Positions 26,707 through 35,375 of a stretch of 64,000 nt of DNA are shown here, piece by piece. Location of the stretch: assembly GCF_008386565.1 (NCBI RefSeq), contig NZ_VUKA01000001.1:124001-188000 (forward strand), written 5' to 3'. A program made the position numbers and the translations under genes. The notes beneath the pieces are model-generated. The model was not told where the DNA came from. It saw only the letters and a list, made by a program, of their open reading frames with translations, and searched no databases. How positions within the stretch are numbered: the first letter of the stretch is position 1; each line of letters begins with the position of its first letter. This stretch comes from Teichococcus oryzae. GTDB lineage: Bacteria; Pseudomonadota; Alphaproteobacteria; Acetobacterales; Acetobacteraceae.

Positions 26707-27963
26707 TCAGCCCTCCGCCAGCCGGGCCAGGATCAGGTCCCGCGCGCGGGCCAGCCATTCGGGGCCAAGCTGCCCTTCCGCCGCCTGCACCGCCGGGTGG
26801 TCGGGCCCCAGCGCCTCCCGCAGGCCGGGGGCGCGGTCGAGCAGCTGGCGGGCATAATCGGCGAGGTCGGGCAGTTCGGTGGCCTGCGGGGCGGCCAGGG
26901 CGTCCAGCAGGCGTCCGACCGCGTCGTTCCGTGCCAAGGCCGGGGCGGCCGGGCGCGTGTTGAGGCGCACCCCCTCGATCCAGAAATCCTCCTCCGCCAC
27001 CGCTTCCAGCGCGGCGGCGCGCAGCCGGCCCAGCGTGTCGGCGCGGTTGCGCGACAGGGTGGCATGCGCGGCGGTGGGGCCGGAAAGCTCCAGGCGCAGC
27101 GCCAGCAGGCGTCCCTCGGCCGCGCCCGCCGCCTCGCCCATGGCCCGCAGCACGCGGTTCAGCACCGCTTCCTCATCGGCCGCACCGCTGCAATCCACCA
27201 CGATCCGCTGCCAGCGCACCACGTCCAGGGTGCGGTGCTCCACCGCGACGACGCGGTTGTCGCGCACCGTGACCAGGCTGGCGCCCTTGGCGCCGGCTTC
27301 GTTGATGTGGCGGCCCTGGAGGTTGCCGGGAAACACGATCCAGGGGTCGCGCAGCACTTCCTCCCGCGTGTGGATGTGGCCCAGCGCCCAGTAGTCATAG
27401 CCATGCCGCGCCAGTTGCTCGACCGTGCAGGGCGCGTAGGAGGCATGGCCTGGGCGGCCTGTGGCGGCGGTGTGCAGCAGGGCCAGGTTGAACAGCCCCG
27501 GGCGCGGCGCCGGGTAGTTCATGGCGATGTTGTCGGTCACGTCGCGGCTGGCGAAGCTTTGCCCGTGCAGCACCACGCCATGCTCCTCCAGCACCAGGGA
27601 TTCGGGGCGGCGGGTGGACAGCAGGGTGGCGCCATCCGGCAGGCGCAGGTCGCGGGTGATCTGGCTTTCGGCGTCATGGTTGCCGCGGATCGCGACGACG
27701 CGGATGCCGGCGCGGGTCAGCTTCGCCAGGCTGGCGACCAGGGCTTGGCCGGTGCGGAAATCGGACCAGTCGCCATCGTAAAGGTCGCCGGCGATCACCA
27801 CGAAATCCACCTTCTCCCCCAGGGCGACGTCCACCAGGGCGGCCAGCGCCTCCCGGCTGGCGCCGCGGATGCGGGCGGCGGGGGCGGACAGGTCGGCGTC
27901 GAGGCCGCGCAAGGGGCTGTCCAGATGCAGGTCGGCGGCGTGGAGGAAACGGAAGCTGGGCAA
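26707..27963 (-). CDS. Metallophosphoesterase, DNA-repair exonuclease type (YhaO/SbcD-like)
   Basis: 418 residues. The calcineurin-like metal motifs are all present: DLHLDSPL at about 11, GDLYDG at about 58, GNHDAES at about 93, and the later LLHTAATGRPGHASY and ALGHIHTRE. Two metal ions would be bound for 3'-5' exonuclease or endonuclease action. The C-terminal 150 residues form a capping region for partner contact. It is followed one base later by the YhaN-like ATPase, so the two are translationally linked and very likely form one nuclease-ATPase complex. Confidence 0.93.
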   Translation of the reverse strand: MPSFRFLHAADLHLDSPLRGLDADLSAPAARIRGASREALAALVDVALGEKVDFVVIAGDLYDGDWSDFRTGQALVASLAKLTRAGIRVVAIRGNHDAESQITRDLRLPDGATLLSTRRPESLVLEEHGVVLHGQSFASRDVTDNIAMNYPAPRPGLFNLALLHTAATGRPGHASYAPCTVEQLARHGYDYWALGHIHTREEVLRDPWIVFPGNLQGRHINEAGAKGASLVTVRDNRVVAVEHRTLDVVRWQRIVVDCSGAADEEAVLNRVLRAMGEAAGAAEGRLLALRLELSGPTAAHATLSRNRADTLGRLRAAALEAVAEEDFWIEGVRLNTRPAAPALARNDAVGRLLDALAAPQATELPDLADYARQLLDRAPGLREALGPDHPAVQAAEGQLGPEWLARARDLILARLAEG

Positions 27964-28059
27964 GGGAGCGATGCGTGCCTTGGAAACAGCGGCTCAGGCG
28001 GGAACCCGGCCAGGCTGCGGGAGAAGCGAGGGGATCAGCCGGCGGGGCGCGTCCGGCGA

Positions 28060-28710
28060 TCAGCCGGCGGGGCGCCGGGCCAGCGCGAGGCCGAGGCCCA
28101 GCGCGATCATCGCGCCACCGGAGGCTTCTCGCAGGCGCCGGATCAGGGTTGGGCGCGCGGCCGCGCCATCGCGGATGCGGCTCGCCGCGAAGGCCACCGC
28201 GATGTCGGCCAGGGTGTTGAGCGCGACGGACACGAAGCCCAGCACAATGAATTGCAGGGCGATGCCGCCCTGGGCCGGGTCCACGAATTGCGGGATGAAG
28301 GCCAGGAAGAAGGCGGCCGTCTTCGGGTTCAGCGCTTCAACCAGAACCCCCTCGCGGAAGGCCCGCCGCACGCCCATCGGCGGCGTGGCAGGGCCGCCTT
28401 CCACGGTGTTCGCCGCATCCTGGCGGGCGGCGCGAAAGGTGCGGAAGCCGATCCACACCAGATAAGTGGCCCCCAGCAGCTTCAGCGCGGTGAAAAGTTC
28501 CGCGCTCGCCAGCACAATGGCGGAAACGCCCAGGCTGCCCGCCAGAACATGGACCATGCCGCCCAGCCCGGTGCCGAAGCTGGACGCCATGCCTTCCGCG
28601 CGGCCACCGGCAAGGGTGCGCGCCGCGACATAGAAGATGCCCGGACCGGGCGTGACGGCGAGCAGCAGGGCCGCGGCGACGTAGAAGGCAAGCTGGATCG
28701 GGTCGGGCAT
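28060..28710 (-). CDS. LysE/RhtB family amino-acid exporter
   Basis: 216 residues from the ATG at 28710; a GTG two codons upstream is also possible. Family pattern: VTPGPGIFYVAARTL in the first helix, a gly-rich second helix, LLGATYLVWIGF in the third, and LNPKTAAFFLAFIPQFVDP in the fourth. Six hydrophobic segments are expected in the inner membrane. Such proteins export amino acids or homoserine-type compounds. The substrate is unknown. It follows the M81 peptidase gene on the same strand with 147 bases between, so cotranscription is possible but unproven. Confidence 0.92.
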   Translation of the reverse strand: MPDPIQLAFYVAAALLLAVTPGPGIFYVAARTLAGGRAEGMASSFGTGLGGMVHVLAGSLGVSAIVLASAELFTALKLLGATYLVWIGFRTFRAARQDAANTVEGGPATPPMGVRRAFREGVLVEALNPKTAAFFLAFIPQFVDPAQGGIALQFIVLGFVSVALNTLADIAVAFAASRIRDGAAARPTLIRRLREASGGAMIALGLGLALARRPAG

Positions 28711-28857
28711 GATCACGAGCCCTAGCAGGATTGGGCGCCGGCTGCACAGCGGGCCATGCGCTTTCCTGCTTTTCCGGCTGTTCCCGGACAGGTTCTTCCG
28801 CGCAGCGCGCGGCCGGAAGGCATCCGGCCGGCCACGCGCTGCGCTCCGTGCCGGCCC

Positions 28858-30363
28858 TCAGCCGAAGGCGGGGTTTCCGTGAGGATAGTAATTCCCGAGC
28901 GTGACGTGCTCGTAGCGCAGCCCGTCCAGCCGCACCGTGCCCAGGAAGGGCTGATCCGGCTCCACCAGCAGGATCTCCCTGGCGAAGCCGTTGTCGTCGA
29001 AGCCGCGGCGGAAATGCACGCGCGACTTGATGGCGATGACATCAAAGGTTGCGGGGTCGATGCCCATGTCGCGCAGGGTGTGGAGCTCGATGATCTGGGT
29101 CAGGAAGGGTGTCAGCACCAGCAGGTTGCCTTCACCGAACTCGATGCTGATGCAGGTCTGGGTGGAGGCGCGGCGGGGGCCCTCGACCACCTGCCGGACC
29201 CGGCCCTGGATGCGCACCGGCTCGCCCGAGGATTCGTCGGCCAGCCCGCCCACCGCCATGTCGAAGGGATCGCCGGCCTTGATGCCGCCCGCCAGCAGCT
29301 TCTCCACCGCGCCGGCATCGGCCAGCGTGGCGACCAGCGTGTTCTTCAGGCCCTGGTCGAGAATGGCGCGCAGCAGCCAGGTGGCATAGCCGGAGCGATC
29401 GCTGTGGTCGCACAGCACCACGGGCGTCCTGCCCTCGGCCACCGCCTCGGCGGCGCGCGACACGCCCTGGTCGATGCGCCAGATCTTCGCGGCGTTCAGC
29501 AGCGCCTCCCGCTGGCGCCAGGCGAAGCCCGCCATGTCGTCGGCGACGGCGCGGGCGAGGTCCGGCCGGTTGTCCGTGATCACCTGGAAGCACATGCCGA
29601 CATCGGGCACGTCGGACCAGGGGAAGCCGAAGAACACGTTCACGTAGACATCCGGCTCCCGCGCCTCCCACACCAGGGCGCGCTGCACCAGCGCGGCCCA
29701 GGGGGAGTTGCCGCCCGTCCATTGCAGCACGGTGGGCGAGATGATCGGCACCTTCACCGTCACATGGCTCGGCCGGAAATCGCCGCGGATGGCGCGCACC
29801 AGCATGCGGGCCGCGCGCTGCCCCTGCAGATGGGCGTCGTAATGCGGGTAGTACTTCACGGTGAACGCCATGTCGGCGTGGCGGAGGAATTCCTCGTCCT
29901 CATTGCCATGCGGATCGAAGGTGGCGGTGATCAGCGCCTTCGGCCCCACCGCCTCCCGCACGCGGCGGGCGATCTCGGCCTCGGGGCGGGGCACGCCGCG
30001 CACGCCCATGGCGCCATGCAGGGACAGGTAGACGCCGTCGAAGGGGCCTTGCGCCCGCAGTTCCTCGACCATCCTGCCGACAAAGCGCTCAAAGGCCTGG
30101 GTGGTGATCCAGCCAGAGCCGGAGCCGCGCTTGGAGTCGAGCGGCGATTCGATGCCGACCAGCTCCACGCCGTCATATTCGCGCGCCACCTGGACGAAGC
30201 CGCCGATATAGCTGCCAGGCTCGGAGCCGAGCAGCGCTTCGCCCGAGGCGGGGGAGCCGGGGAAGACGAAATCATCCTCGGTGGTGTCGAAAGGCAGGAA
30301 AGTTACGGTCTCATGAGAGAATTTCAGCACCGCGATGCGCATGGTCCGTTTCCCCGAATTCAT
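28858..30363 (-). CDS. M81 family metallopeptidase (MlrC-like)
   Basis: 501 residues from the ATG at 30363, which has AAGGAG 10 bases upstream; a second ATG at 30342 (MRIAVLKFSHETVTF) fits the family N-terminus and may be the real start. The first domain has the metal-binding pattern with FSHET, LSLHGAMGVRGVPRPE and TFDPHGN; the C-terminal MlrC domain has LCDHSDRSGYATWLLR and IAIKSRVHFRRGF. MlrC was named for degradation of linearised microcystin, but most homologues act on other small peptides or cyclic amides. A cytoplasmic enzyme, substrate unknown. It is divergent from the ABM gene. Confidence 0.9.
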   Translation of the reverse strand: MNSGKRTMRIAVLKFSHETVTFLPFDTTEDDFVFPGSPASGEALLGSEPGSYIGGFVQVAREYDGVELVGIESPLDSKRGSGSGWITTQAFERFVGRMVEELRAQGPFDGVYLSLHGAMGVRGVPRPEAEIARRVREAVGPKALITATFDPHGNEDEEFLRHADMAFTVKYYPHYDAHLQGQRAARMLVRAIRGDFRPSHVTVKVPIISPTVLQWTGGNSPWAALVQRALVWEAREPDVYVNVFFGFPWSDVPDVGMCFQVITDNRPDLARAVADDMAGFAWRQREALLNAAKIWRIDQGVSRAAEAVAEGRTPVVLCDHSDRSGYATWLLRAILDQGLKNTLVATLADAGAVEKLLAGGIKAGDPFDMAVGGLADESSGEPVRIQGRVRQVVEGPRRASTQTCISIEFGEGNLLVLTPFLTQIIELHTLRDMGIDPATFDVIAIKSRVHFRRGFDDNGFAREILLVEPDQPFLGTVRLDGLRYEHVTLGNYYPHGNPAFG

Positions 30364-30462
30364 TCCGCTTCCGCTCCTTGATGGTCTTGAGGATTGCCGC
30401 GCAGACTAGGCCGGGGGCGGCCCGGCGCGAAGCCACAAGCCGGCCCGCAGGGAGGCTTTCCG

Positions 30463-30750
30463 ATGCTGCATGTGATCGCCGAATTCACCGCGCGCCCCGG
30501 ACAGGAGGAAGCATTGCGCCAGGCGCTGGAGGAGGTGCTGGCGCCGACCCGCGCCGAGGATGGCTGCCACGAATACACGCTGCTGGGCGATGCCGCACGG
30601 CCGGGGCATCTGATCCTGCGGGAAACATGGCGCGACGACGCGGCGCTGGATGCGCATTTCGGACAGCCGCACATGAAGCGGCTCATCGCGCGCTTCGATG
30701 CGTTGCTGGCGGCGCCGCCCGCCATCCACCGCCTGCGGGAACTTGGTTGA
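30463..30750 (+). CDS. ABM-domain protein, putative quinol monooxygenase (YgiN-like)
   Basis: 95 residues from the ATG at 30463 with GGAGG 7 bases upstream. The whole protein is one antibiotic-biosynthesis-monooxygenase domain of the dimeric ferredoxin-like fold: MLHVIAEFTARPGQEEALRQAL, then EDGCHEYTLLGDAARPGHLIL, WRDDAALDAHFGQPHMKR. Such proteins oxidise quinols or act as haem- or aromatic-handling enzymes without cofactors. The substrate is unknown. It converges on the MFS gene with 12 bases between stops. Confidence 0.85.
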   Translation: MLHVIAEFTARPGQEEALRQALEEVLAPTRAEDGCHEYTLLGDAARPGHLILRETWRDDAALDAHFGQPHMKRLIARFDALLAAPPAIHRLRELG

Positions 30751-30762
30751 AGGTGCGCCCCT

Positions 30763-31941
30763 TCAGCGCGGTCGGCGCAGCGCCAGCGCGAAGGCGCAGA
30801 AGCCGATCATCGCGGCGCCGAACAGCACCACCGCCGAGGCCAGGGCCGGATCGTCGCCCACGCCTGCCAGGGAGGCGCACAGCGCGCCCACCGCCATCTG
30901 GCTGCAGCCATACAGGCCGGAGGCCGAGCCGATCACCTGCGGATTGACGCTGACGGCCTGGGTCAGCGCCAGGGGGCTGGCCAGCCCGATGCCCAGCGTG
31001 AACAGCAGCGGCCCGATCAGGACGGTGGTGAGGCTCATCCAACCGCCCAGCACCACCGCGAGATAGAACAACGCCCCAAGCACGCCGGTCGCGCTGGCGC
31101 CCAGGATCAGCGGCCGGAAGCCGAAGCGCGCCACCATGCGGTTGGCCATGAGGTTGCCGAAGGCGGTGCCGCCCACCAGCAGAATGTAGCAGAACCCCAC
31201 CTCATGCACCGGCCGCCCGAGCTGTTGCACCAGGATGAAGGGCAGGGCCGCCAGAAAGGCATACCAGGAGGTGGTGGCGCAGCCGCCGCCGATGGCGAAG
31301 CCGAGGAAGCGCGGCGAGCGCAGCAGCCCGGCATAATCGGAGATCAGCGCCGCGGCGCCGCGGCCATGGCCGCGCGCCCGGGTTTCCGGCAGGCGCCACA
31401 GCACCAGCGCCATGGTGACCGCGCCCAGCCCCGCCAGCAGCGCGAAGATCGACCGCCAGCCGACCCATTCCGACAAGGCTGTGCCGATCAGCGGGGCGAT
31501 CCCCGGCCCTACCGAGACCACCATGCTCAGCGCCGCCAGGCGGGACGCCGCTTCCCGGGTCTCCGCCGTGTCGCGCACGATGGCGCGGCCGAGTGCCAGC
31601 CCGGCGCAGCCGCCCAGCGCCTGGAACAGCCGCGCGGCGATCAGCGAGATGGCATCCGGCGCCAGTGCCGCGACGAGGCCGGCCAGGGTGTAAAGGCCGA
31701 GCCCGCCCAGCAGCACCGGGCGCCGGCCCCATTGGTCGGATAAGGGGCCGTAAACCAGCTGCCCCAGGGCGAGCCCCAGGATGTAAAGGCTGATGGCGAG
31801 CTGCGCCGTGCCATTGCCGACGCCCAGCTCCTGCGCGGCCTGGGGCAGGGCCGGAACGAAGATGTGGATGCCCAGGGTGCCGGAGGTGGTGACCAGCACC
31901 AGAAGCCAGAGCGGCGGACGTTTCACAAAAGGGGATGGCAT
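30763..31941 (-). CDS. MFS drug-resistance transporter, Bcr/CflA type
   Basis: 392 residues from the ATG at 31941 (MPSPFVKRPPLWLLVLV); a TTG at 31971 is an unlikely start. Twelve hydrophobic segments. Motif A between segments 2 and 3 reads GPLSDQWGRRPVLLGGLGLY, and the segment 4-5 region has RLFQALGGCAGLALGRAIVRD, both typical of Bcr/CflA drug/H+ antiporters. It exports drugs or small metabolites from the cytoplasm; the substrate is not predictable. It lies 70 bases downstream of the VOC gene on the same strand. Confidence 0.92.
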   Translation of the reverse strand: MPSPFVKRPPLWLLVLVTTSGTLGIHIFVPALPQAAQELGVGNGTAQLAISLYILGLALGQLVYGPLSDQWGRRPVLLGGLGLYTLAGLVAALAPDAISLIAARLFQALGGCAGLALGRAIVRDTAETREAASRLAALSMVVSVGPGIAPLIGTALSEWVGWRSIFALLAGLGAVTMALVLWRLPETRARGHGRGAAALISDYAGLLRSPRFLGFAIGGGCATTSWYAFLAALPFILVQQLGRPVHEVGFCYILLVGGTAFGNLMANRMVARFGFRPLILGASATGVLGALFYLAVVLGGWMSLTTVLIGPLLFTLGIGLASPLALTQAVSVNPQVIGSASGLYGCSQMAVGALCASLAGVGDDPALASAVVLFGAAMIGFCAFALALRRPR

Positions 31942-32011
31942 GGGCGCAGTGTCCGATGGTGCGGCGCACAAGTCATCCCCCTCCGCCTTTATCGGCGCGG
32001 AGGAAGCGGGC

Positions 32012-32392
32012 TCAGCTTCGTTCCAGGATCTCGATCCGCACCCCGTCCGGCGCCTTGAAGAAGGCGATGCGGATGCCGGGCTTGGGGCTGGTCGGCTCCA
32101 GGGTGAACTCGACGCCCTTGGCCTTCAGCTCGGCGGCGACCGCGTCGATGTCCTTCACCGCCAGGCCGAGATGCTCCAGCCCCTGGAAGGGCGGCGGCGG
32201 CACGGTGGCGGTGCCGGGCGGCACGCGCTCGATGAACAGCTTCAGCCCGGCCAGGTCCACCACGACGCGCAGGGAATCGGGGCCTTCCAGCCGGTCCGCC
32301 ACGGTGGCCTGCAGCATCTCCACGTAGAAGCGCGCCGCCGCATCCGGGTCGGGCGAGCGGAGATGGATGTGGTCAACCGTGAAGCGGGACAT
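32012..32392 (-). CDS. VOC family (glyoxalase-like) protein
   Basis: 126 residues, two beta-alpha-beta-beta-beta units. Possible metal ligands are the early histidines in VDHIHLRSPDPD, the middle HLGLAVKDID and the final E in RIEILE, the usual positions for a 2-His-1-Glu type site. Such small proteins may be isomerases, dioxygenases or resistance proteins. It lies between a dioxygenase-family gene (45 bases upstream) and an MFS exporter (70 bases downstream) on the same strand, so the three may form one transcript. No specific reaction can be assigned. Confidence 0.85.
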   Translation of the reverse strand: MSRFTVDHIHLRSPDPDAAARFYVEMLQATVADRLEGPDSLRVVVDLAGLKLFIERVPPGTATVPPPPFQGLEHLGLAVKDIDAVAAELKAKGVEFTLEPTSPKPGIRIAFFKAPDGVRIEILERS

Positions 32393-32437
32393 CGGGCGTT
32401 CCTTGCGCGCAGGGGGCGTTCTGTGAGCGCGGGCGGT

Positions 32438-33319
32438 TCAGTTGGGGCGGTTCCGCAACTGCTCCGCCTGCGCATAGAACTTCTTTTCCCATTCCTTGTG
32501 GTTGTCCAGCCCTTCGCGGATGAAGGGGGTGAACACCGCGAGGTTGAGCAGCAGCCAGTTGACCAGCCGGGCCGGGAAGCGCAGCGGCTTCACGAAATCC
32601 ACGAACAGCACGACCCGGGTCTGGTCGGTGTGGTTCCAGGCCTCATGGTCATAGGCGTCGTCGAAGATCAGCGCCTTGCCTTCCTGCCAATGGCAGACCT
32701 GCTTGTCGACGCGGATCGCCAGGCGGTCGCTTTGCTCCGGCACGATCAGGCCGAGATGCAGCCGCAGCACGCCATTATAGGGGCCGCGATGCGCCGGCAG
32801 GTGCTTGCCCGGCTCGAAAATGGAGAACATCGCCGTCTTCAGGCCGGGGATCTTCTGCACGATCCGCCAGGTTTCCGGGCAGCGCTTGATGTTCTCGGCC
32901 GAGGACAGGCCGTAGCCGGCCAGGAAGAAGGTCTTCCAGGCGCTGTCCTTGCTGATGGTCTGCACATCGGTGGAAATGTCGTGGAAGCTCGGCAGCTCGC
33001 TCTGCCGCACCAGCACCTGTTCCAGCTCCTTGCGGATCAGGTGCCATTCCCGCTCGACCTCGGCGGCCCAGGGAAAGGTCGCGTTGTCATAGACGGGCGG
33101 GTTGCCGACCGCCGAGTGCTTCAGGTTCAGCTTCTCGGCCCAGGCGACAACGGACATGAAGAAGCGGGTGATCGCGCTGGGCCGTTCCAGCGGCGCCATG
33201 TCGGTGGTGCCGAAGGTCTGCTGGGGCGCGTCGGTTCCGCCGGGTGGGGTGGCGCCGTGATGCAAGAAACTGGTCTCCCCGTCAGGATTGGGCCGTTGAA
33301 CCGGTGTTCCTGTGCCCAT
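32438..33319 (-). CDS. Aspartyl/asparaginyl beta-hydroxylase-family dioxygenase (PF05118)
   Basis: 293 residues. After about 70 low-complexity residues comes YDNATFPWAAEVEREW, a family landmark, then the iron and 2-oxoglutarate site HLPAHRGPYNGVLRLHLGL (H173, H177, H188) and DAYDHEAWNHT with H225/H230, and R235 for 2-oxoglutarate. The C-terminus has two hydrophobic stretches (FPARLVNWLLLNLAVFTPFI). Bacterial members include LpxO, which hydroxylates lipid A acyl chains at the membrane, so a lipid substrate is as likely as a protein one. It is divergent from ilvE, with a 17-base palindrome between the two. The substrate is not established. Confidence 0.88.
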   Translation of the reverse strand: MGTGTPVQRPNPDGETSFLHHGATPPGGTDAPQQTFGTTDMAPLERPSAITRFFMSVVAWAEKLNLKHSAVGNPPVYDNATFPWAAEVEREWHLIRKELEQVLVRQSELPSFHDISTDVQTISKDSAWKTFFLAGYGLSSAENIKRCPETWRIVQKIPGLKTAMFSIFEPGKHLPAHRGPYNGVLRLHLGLIVPEQSDRLAIRVDKQVCHWQEGKALIFDDAYDHEAWNHTDQTRVVLFVDFVKPLRFPARLVNWLLLNLAVFTPFIREGLDNHKEWEKKFYAQAEQLRNRPN

Positions 33320-33373
33320 GGCGGCGGCAGGTCAAGCGGAGACGCCGCGCCATGGCCGCACCGAAGCGTCATA

Positions 33374-33390
33374 TTGCGAAGGATTCGCAA
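33374..33390. promoter_or_regulatory. Palindromic operator candidate between dioxygenase gene and ilvE
   Basis: TTGCGAA, a 3-base centre (GGA) and TTCGCAA make a perfect 7-base inverted repeat of 17 bases. On the minus strand it would overlap the -10 of a possible promoter (TTGCGG, 16 bases, CAATAT) for the dioxygenase gene, whose start is 55 bases away. It fits a dimeric repressor site; no regulator is encoded next to it. Confidence 0.5.
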
Positions 33391-33545
33391 GGCCGCAAGG
33401 GTTGCCCGCCGCCTCTGAACAGTCAGCTTCATTGACCTATCAGAACGTGGGCGCATGGGTGGAATGTGCAGTCGCCAAGGGTTAAACTGTTAGGCTATTG
33501 CGATACTGACGGCAGACACGCAACAATCCTGCGAGAAGGGGCGCC

Positions 33546-34643
33546 ATGACCTCCCAGAACGAAACGCCGATCAGCGTGACGCGCACCCAGCGACCGGGCC
33601 CGCGCCCGGATGACGCGACCCTGGCCTTCGGCAAGGTCTTCACCGACCACATGTTCCTGATGGATTACGAGGAAGGAAAGGGCTGGCACGATCCGCGCGT
33701 GGTGCCCTACGAGCCGCTGGTCATGGACCCCGCCACCTCGGTGCTGCATTACGGCCAGGCGGTGTTCGACGGGCTGAAGGCGTTCCGCGGCAAGGACGGC
33801 CAGATCCGCCTGTTCCGCGCCCAGCGCCATGCCGAGCGGCTGAACAAATCCTGCCGGGCGCTCTGCATCCCCGAGATGGATGTGGACCTGATCCGCCGCT
33901 CCTTCGAGGCGATCGTCGCGGCCGACCATGAATGGGTGCCGCGCACCCGTGGCACCTCGCTCTACATCCGCCCCACCGTGATCGCGCGGGACGTGATGCT
34001 GGGCGTGCACCCGGCGCATCGCTACACCTATTTCGTGATCTGCTCGCCGGTTGGCGCCTATTACAAGGAAGGCGTGAAGCCGGTCCGCATCCTGGCCACC
34101 GACACCCATGTGCGCGCCGTGCAGGGGGGCTTGGGGGAGGCCAAGACGGCCGCCAACTACGCCGCCTCCCTGTCCGCCCAGCAGGAGGCGGAGCGCGCCG
34201 GCTACACCCAGGTGCTTTGGCTGGACGGCGTCGAGCGGAAATACATCGACGAGGTCGGCACCATGAACATCATGATGCAGATCGGCGAGGAGGTGATCAC
34301 CCCGCCGCTGGCCGGCACCATCCTCGATGGCGTCACGCGCAATTCCATCCTGCAGTTGTTGCGCGACTGGGGGCACACCGTGTCCGAGCGCCGCGTCTCG
34401 ATCGACGAGGTGATGCAGGCCGGGCGCGACGGCACGCTGCGCGAGATGTGGGGCACCGGCACCGCCGCCGTCGTCTCCCCGGTGGGTGAGCTGGGCTACA
34501 AGGGCGAGAAGATCTCGATCGGCAATGGCCACACCGGCATCCTGACCCAGAAGCTGTATGACAGCATCGTGGGCATCCAGTATGGCGAGGCGGCCGACCC
34601 GCATGGCTGGACCAGCGTGGTGAAGGCGCCGGTCACGGCCTGA
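33546..34643 (+). CDS. ilvE: Branched-chain amino acid aminotransferase
   Basis: 365 residues, class IV PLP-dependent. It performs the last step of Leu, Ile and Val synthesis (and the first of their breakdown), moving an amino group between glutamate and the 2-oxo acids. Visible: VLHYGQAVFDGLKAFRG, the PLP lysine in GLGEAKTAANYAAS, the family block VLWLDGVERKYIDEVGTMNIM and GTAAVVSPVG near the C-terminus. The roughly 360-residue length marks the longer, BCAT-type subfamily. It is a single gene with a terminator after it and a divergent neighbour. Confidence 0.95.
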   Translation: MTSQNETPISVTRTQRPGPRPDDATLAFGKVFTDHMFLMDYEEGKGWHDPRVVPYEPLVMDPATSVLHYGQAVFDGLKAFRGKDGQIRLFRAQRHAERLNKSCRALCIPEMDVDLIRRSFEAIVAADHEWVPRTRGTSLYIRPTVIARDVMLGVHPAHRYTYFVICSPVGAYYKEGVKPVRILATDTHVRAVQGGLGEAKTAANYAASLSAQQEAERAGYTQVLWLDGVERKYIDEVGTMNIMMQIGEEVITPPLAGTILDGVTRNSILQLLRDWGHTVSERRVSIDEVMQAGRDGTLREMWGTGTAAVVSPVGELGYKGEKISIGNGHTGILTQKLYDSIVGIQYGEAADPHGWTSVVKAPVTA

Positions 34644-34652
34644 AGGCCCGAA

Positions 34653-34686
34653 GGGGGCAGAAGCGCCGCGGCGTTTCTGCCCTTTT
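34653..34686 (+). terminator. Rho-independent terminator after ilvE
   Basis: GGGCAGAA and TTCTGCCC, with an inner CGCC/GGCG pairing, make a long stem followed by TTTT, 12 bases past the ilvE stop. Confidence 0.8.
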
Positions 34687-34714
34687 CACCGCTGCCGCCT
34701 CCGCGCGGCCCTGT

Positions 34715-35269
34715 TCAGTCTTTCAGCCGGGCGGGATTGCCGACCGCAATGGCGCCGGGCGGCACATCGCGTGTCACCACGCTGCCGGCGCCGATCACGG
34801 CGTGGTCGCCGATGGTGACGCCCGGCAGGATGATGGCGCCGCTGCCGATCCAGACATTGGAGCCGATGGTCACCGGCCGGCCGAATTCCAGGAGCTGCGC
34901 CCGCAGCGCCGGGTCGCGCGGGTGATCGGCGGTCAGGATCTGCACCGCGGAGCCGATCTGCGTCTTCTCGCCGATCGTCACCTTCACCACGTCGAGCACG
35001 ACGCAGTTGAAGTTCATGAACGAGCCGGCGCCGATGCTGATGTTGTAGCCATAATCGCAGAAGAAGGGCGGCCGGATGTTCACCCCGGCTCCGACGGCTC
35101 CGAAGGCTTCCACCAGCATGGCATGCCGCTCATCGGGCGGCACGGCCAGCGCCGCGTTGTAGCGCGCCATCCATTCGGAGATGCGCCTGTTGTCGGCGGC
35201 GAGTTCCGGGCAGTCGGCGACATAAAGCTCCCCGGCGAGCATTCTTTCCTTTTGGGTGCGCTGGTCCAT
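34715..35269 (-). CDS. Sugar O-acetyltransferase, hexapeptide-repeat (Maa/NodL type)
   Basis: 184 residues. The N-terminal helical cap (MLAGELYVADCPELAADNRRI) is typical of maltose acetyltransferase. The left-handed beta helix follows with catalytic H in LTADHPRD and repeats such as NVWIGSGAIILPGVTIGDHAVIGAGSVVTRDVP. It transfers acetyl from acetyl-CoA to a sugar hydroxyl. The acceptor is unknown. It lies 106 bases downstream of murU on the same strand, so a wall- or sugar-related role is possible but not shown. Confidence 0.93.
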   Translation of the reverse strand: MDQRTQKERMLAGELYVADCPELAADNRRISEWMARYNAALAVPPDERHAMLVEAFGAVGAGVNIRPPFFCDYGYNISIGAGSFMNFNCVVLDVVKVTIGEKTQIGSAVQILTADHPRDPALRAQLLEFGRPVTIGSNVWIGSGAIILPGVTIGDHAVIGAGSVVTRDVPPGAIAVGNPARLKD

Positions 35270-35375
35270 CTGGCCTCCTCACTGGTTTCGCGTCAGGCCC
35301 TTGCGGCCCCGTCGCCACGGCTCCCGCCCGGGGAGGGGGAAAACCGTGGAGGAATCCTGTCCGGACCCGCTGCCC

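Noticed and set aside
23644-26963. Several long plus-strand frames opposite the YhaN-like gene
   Set aside because: Ser/Arg/Ala-only composition mirrors the coiled-coil codons; not real proteins.
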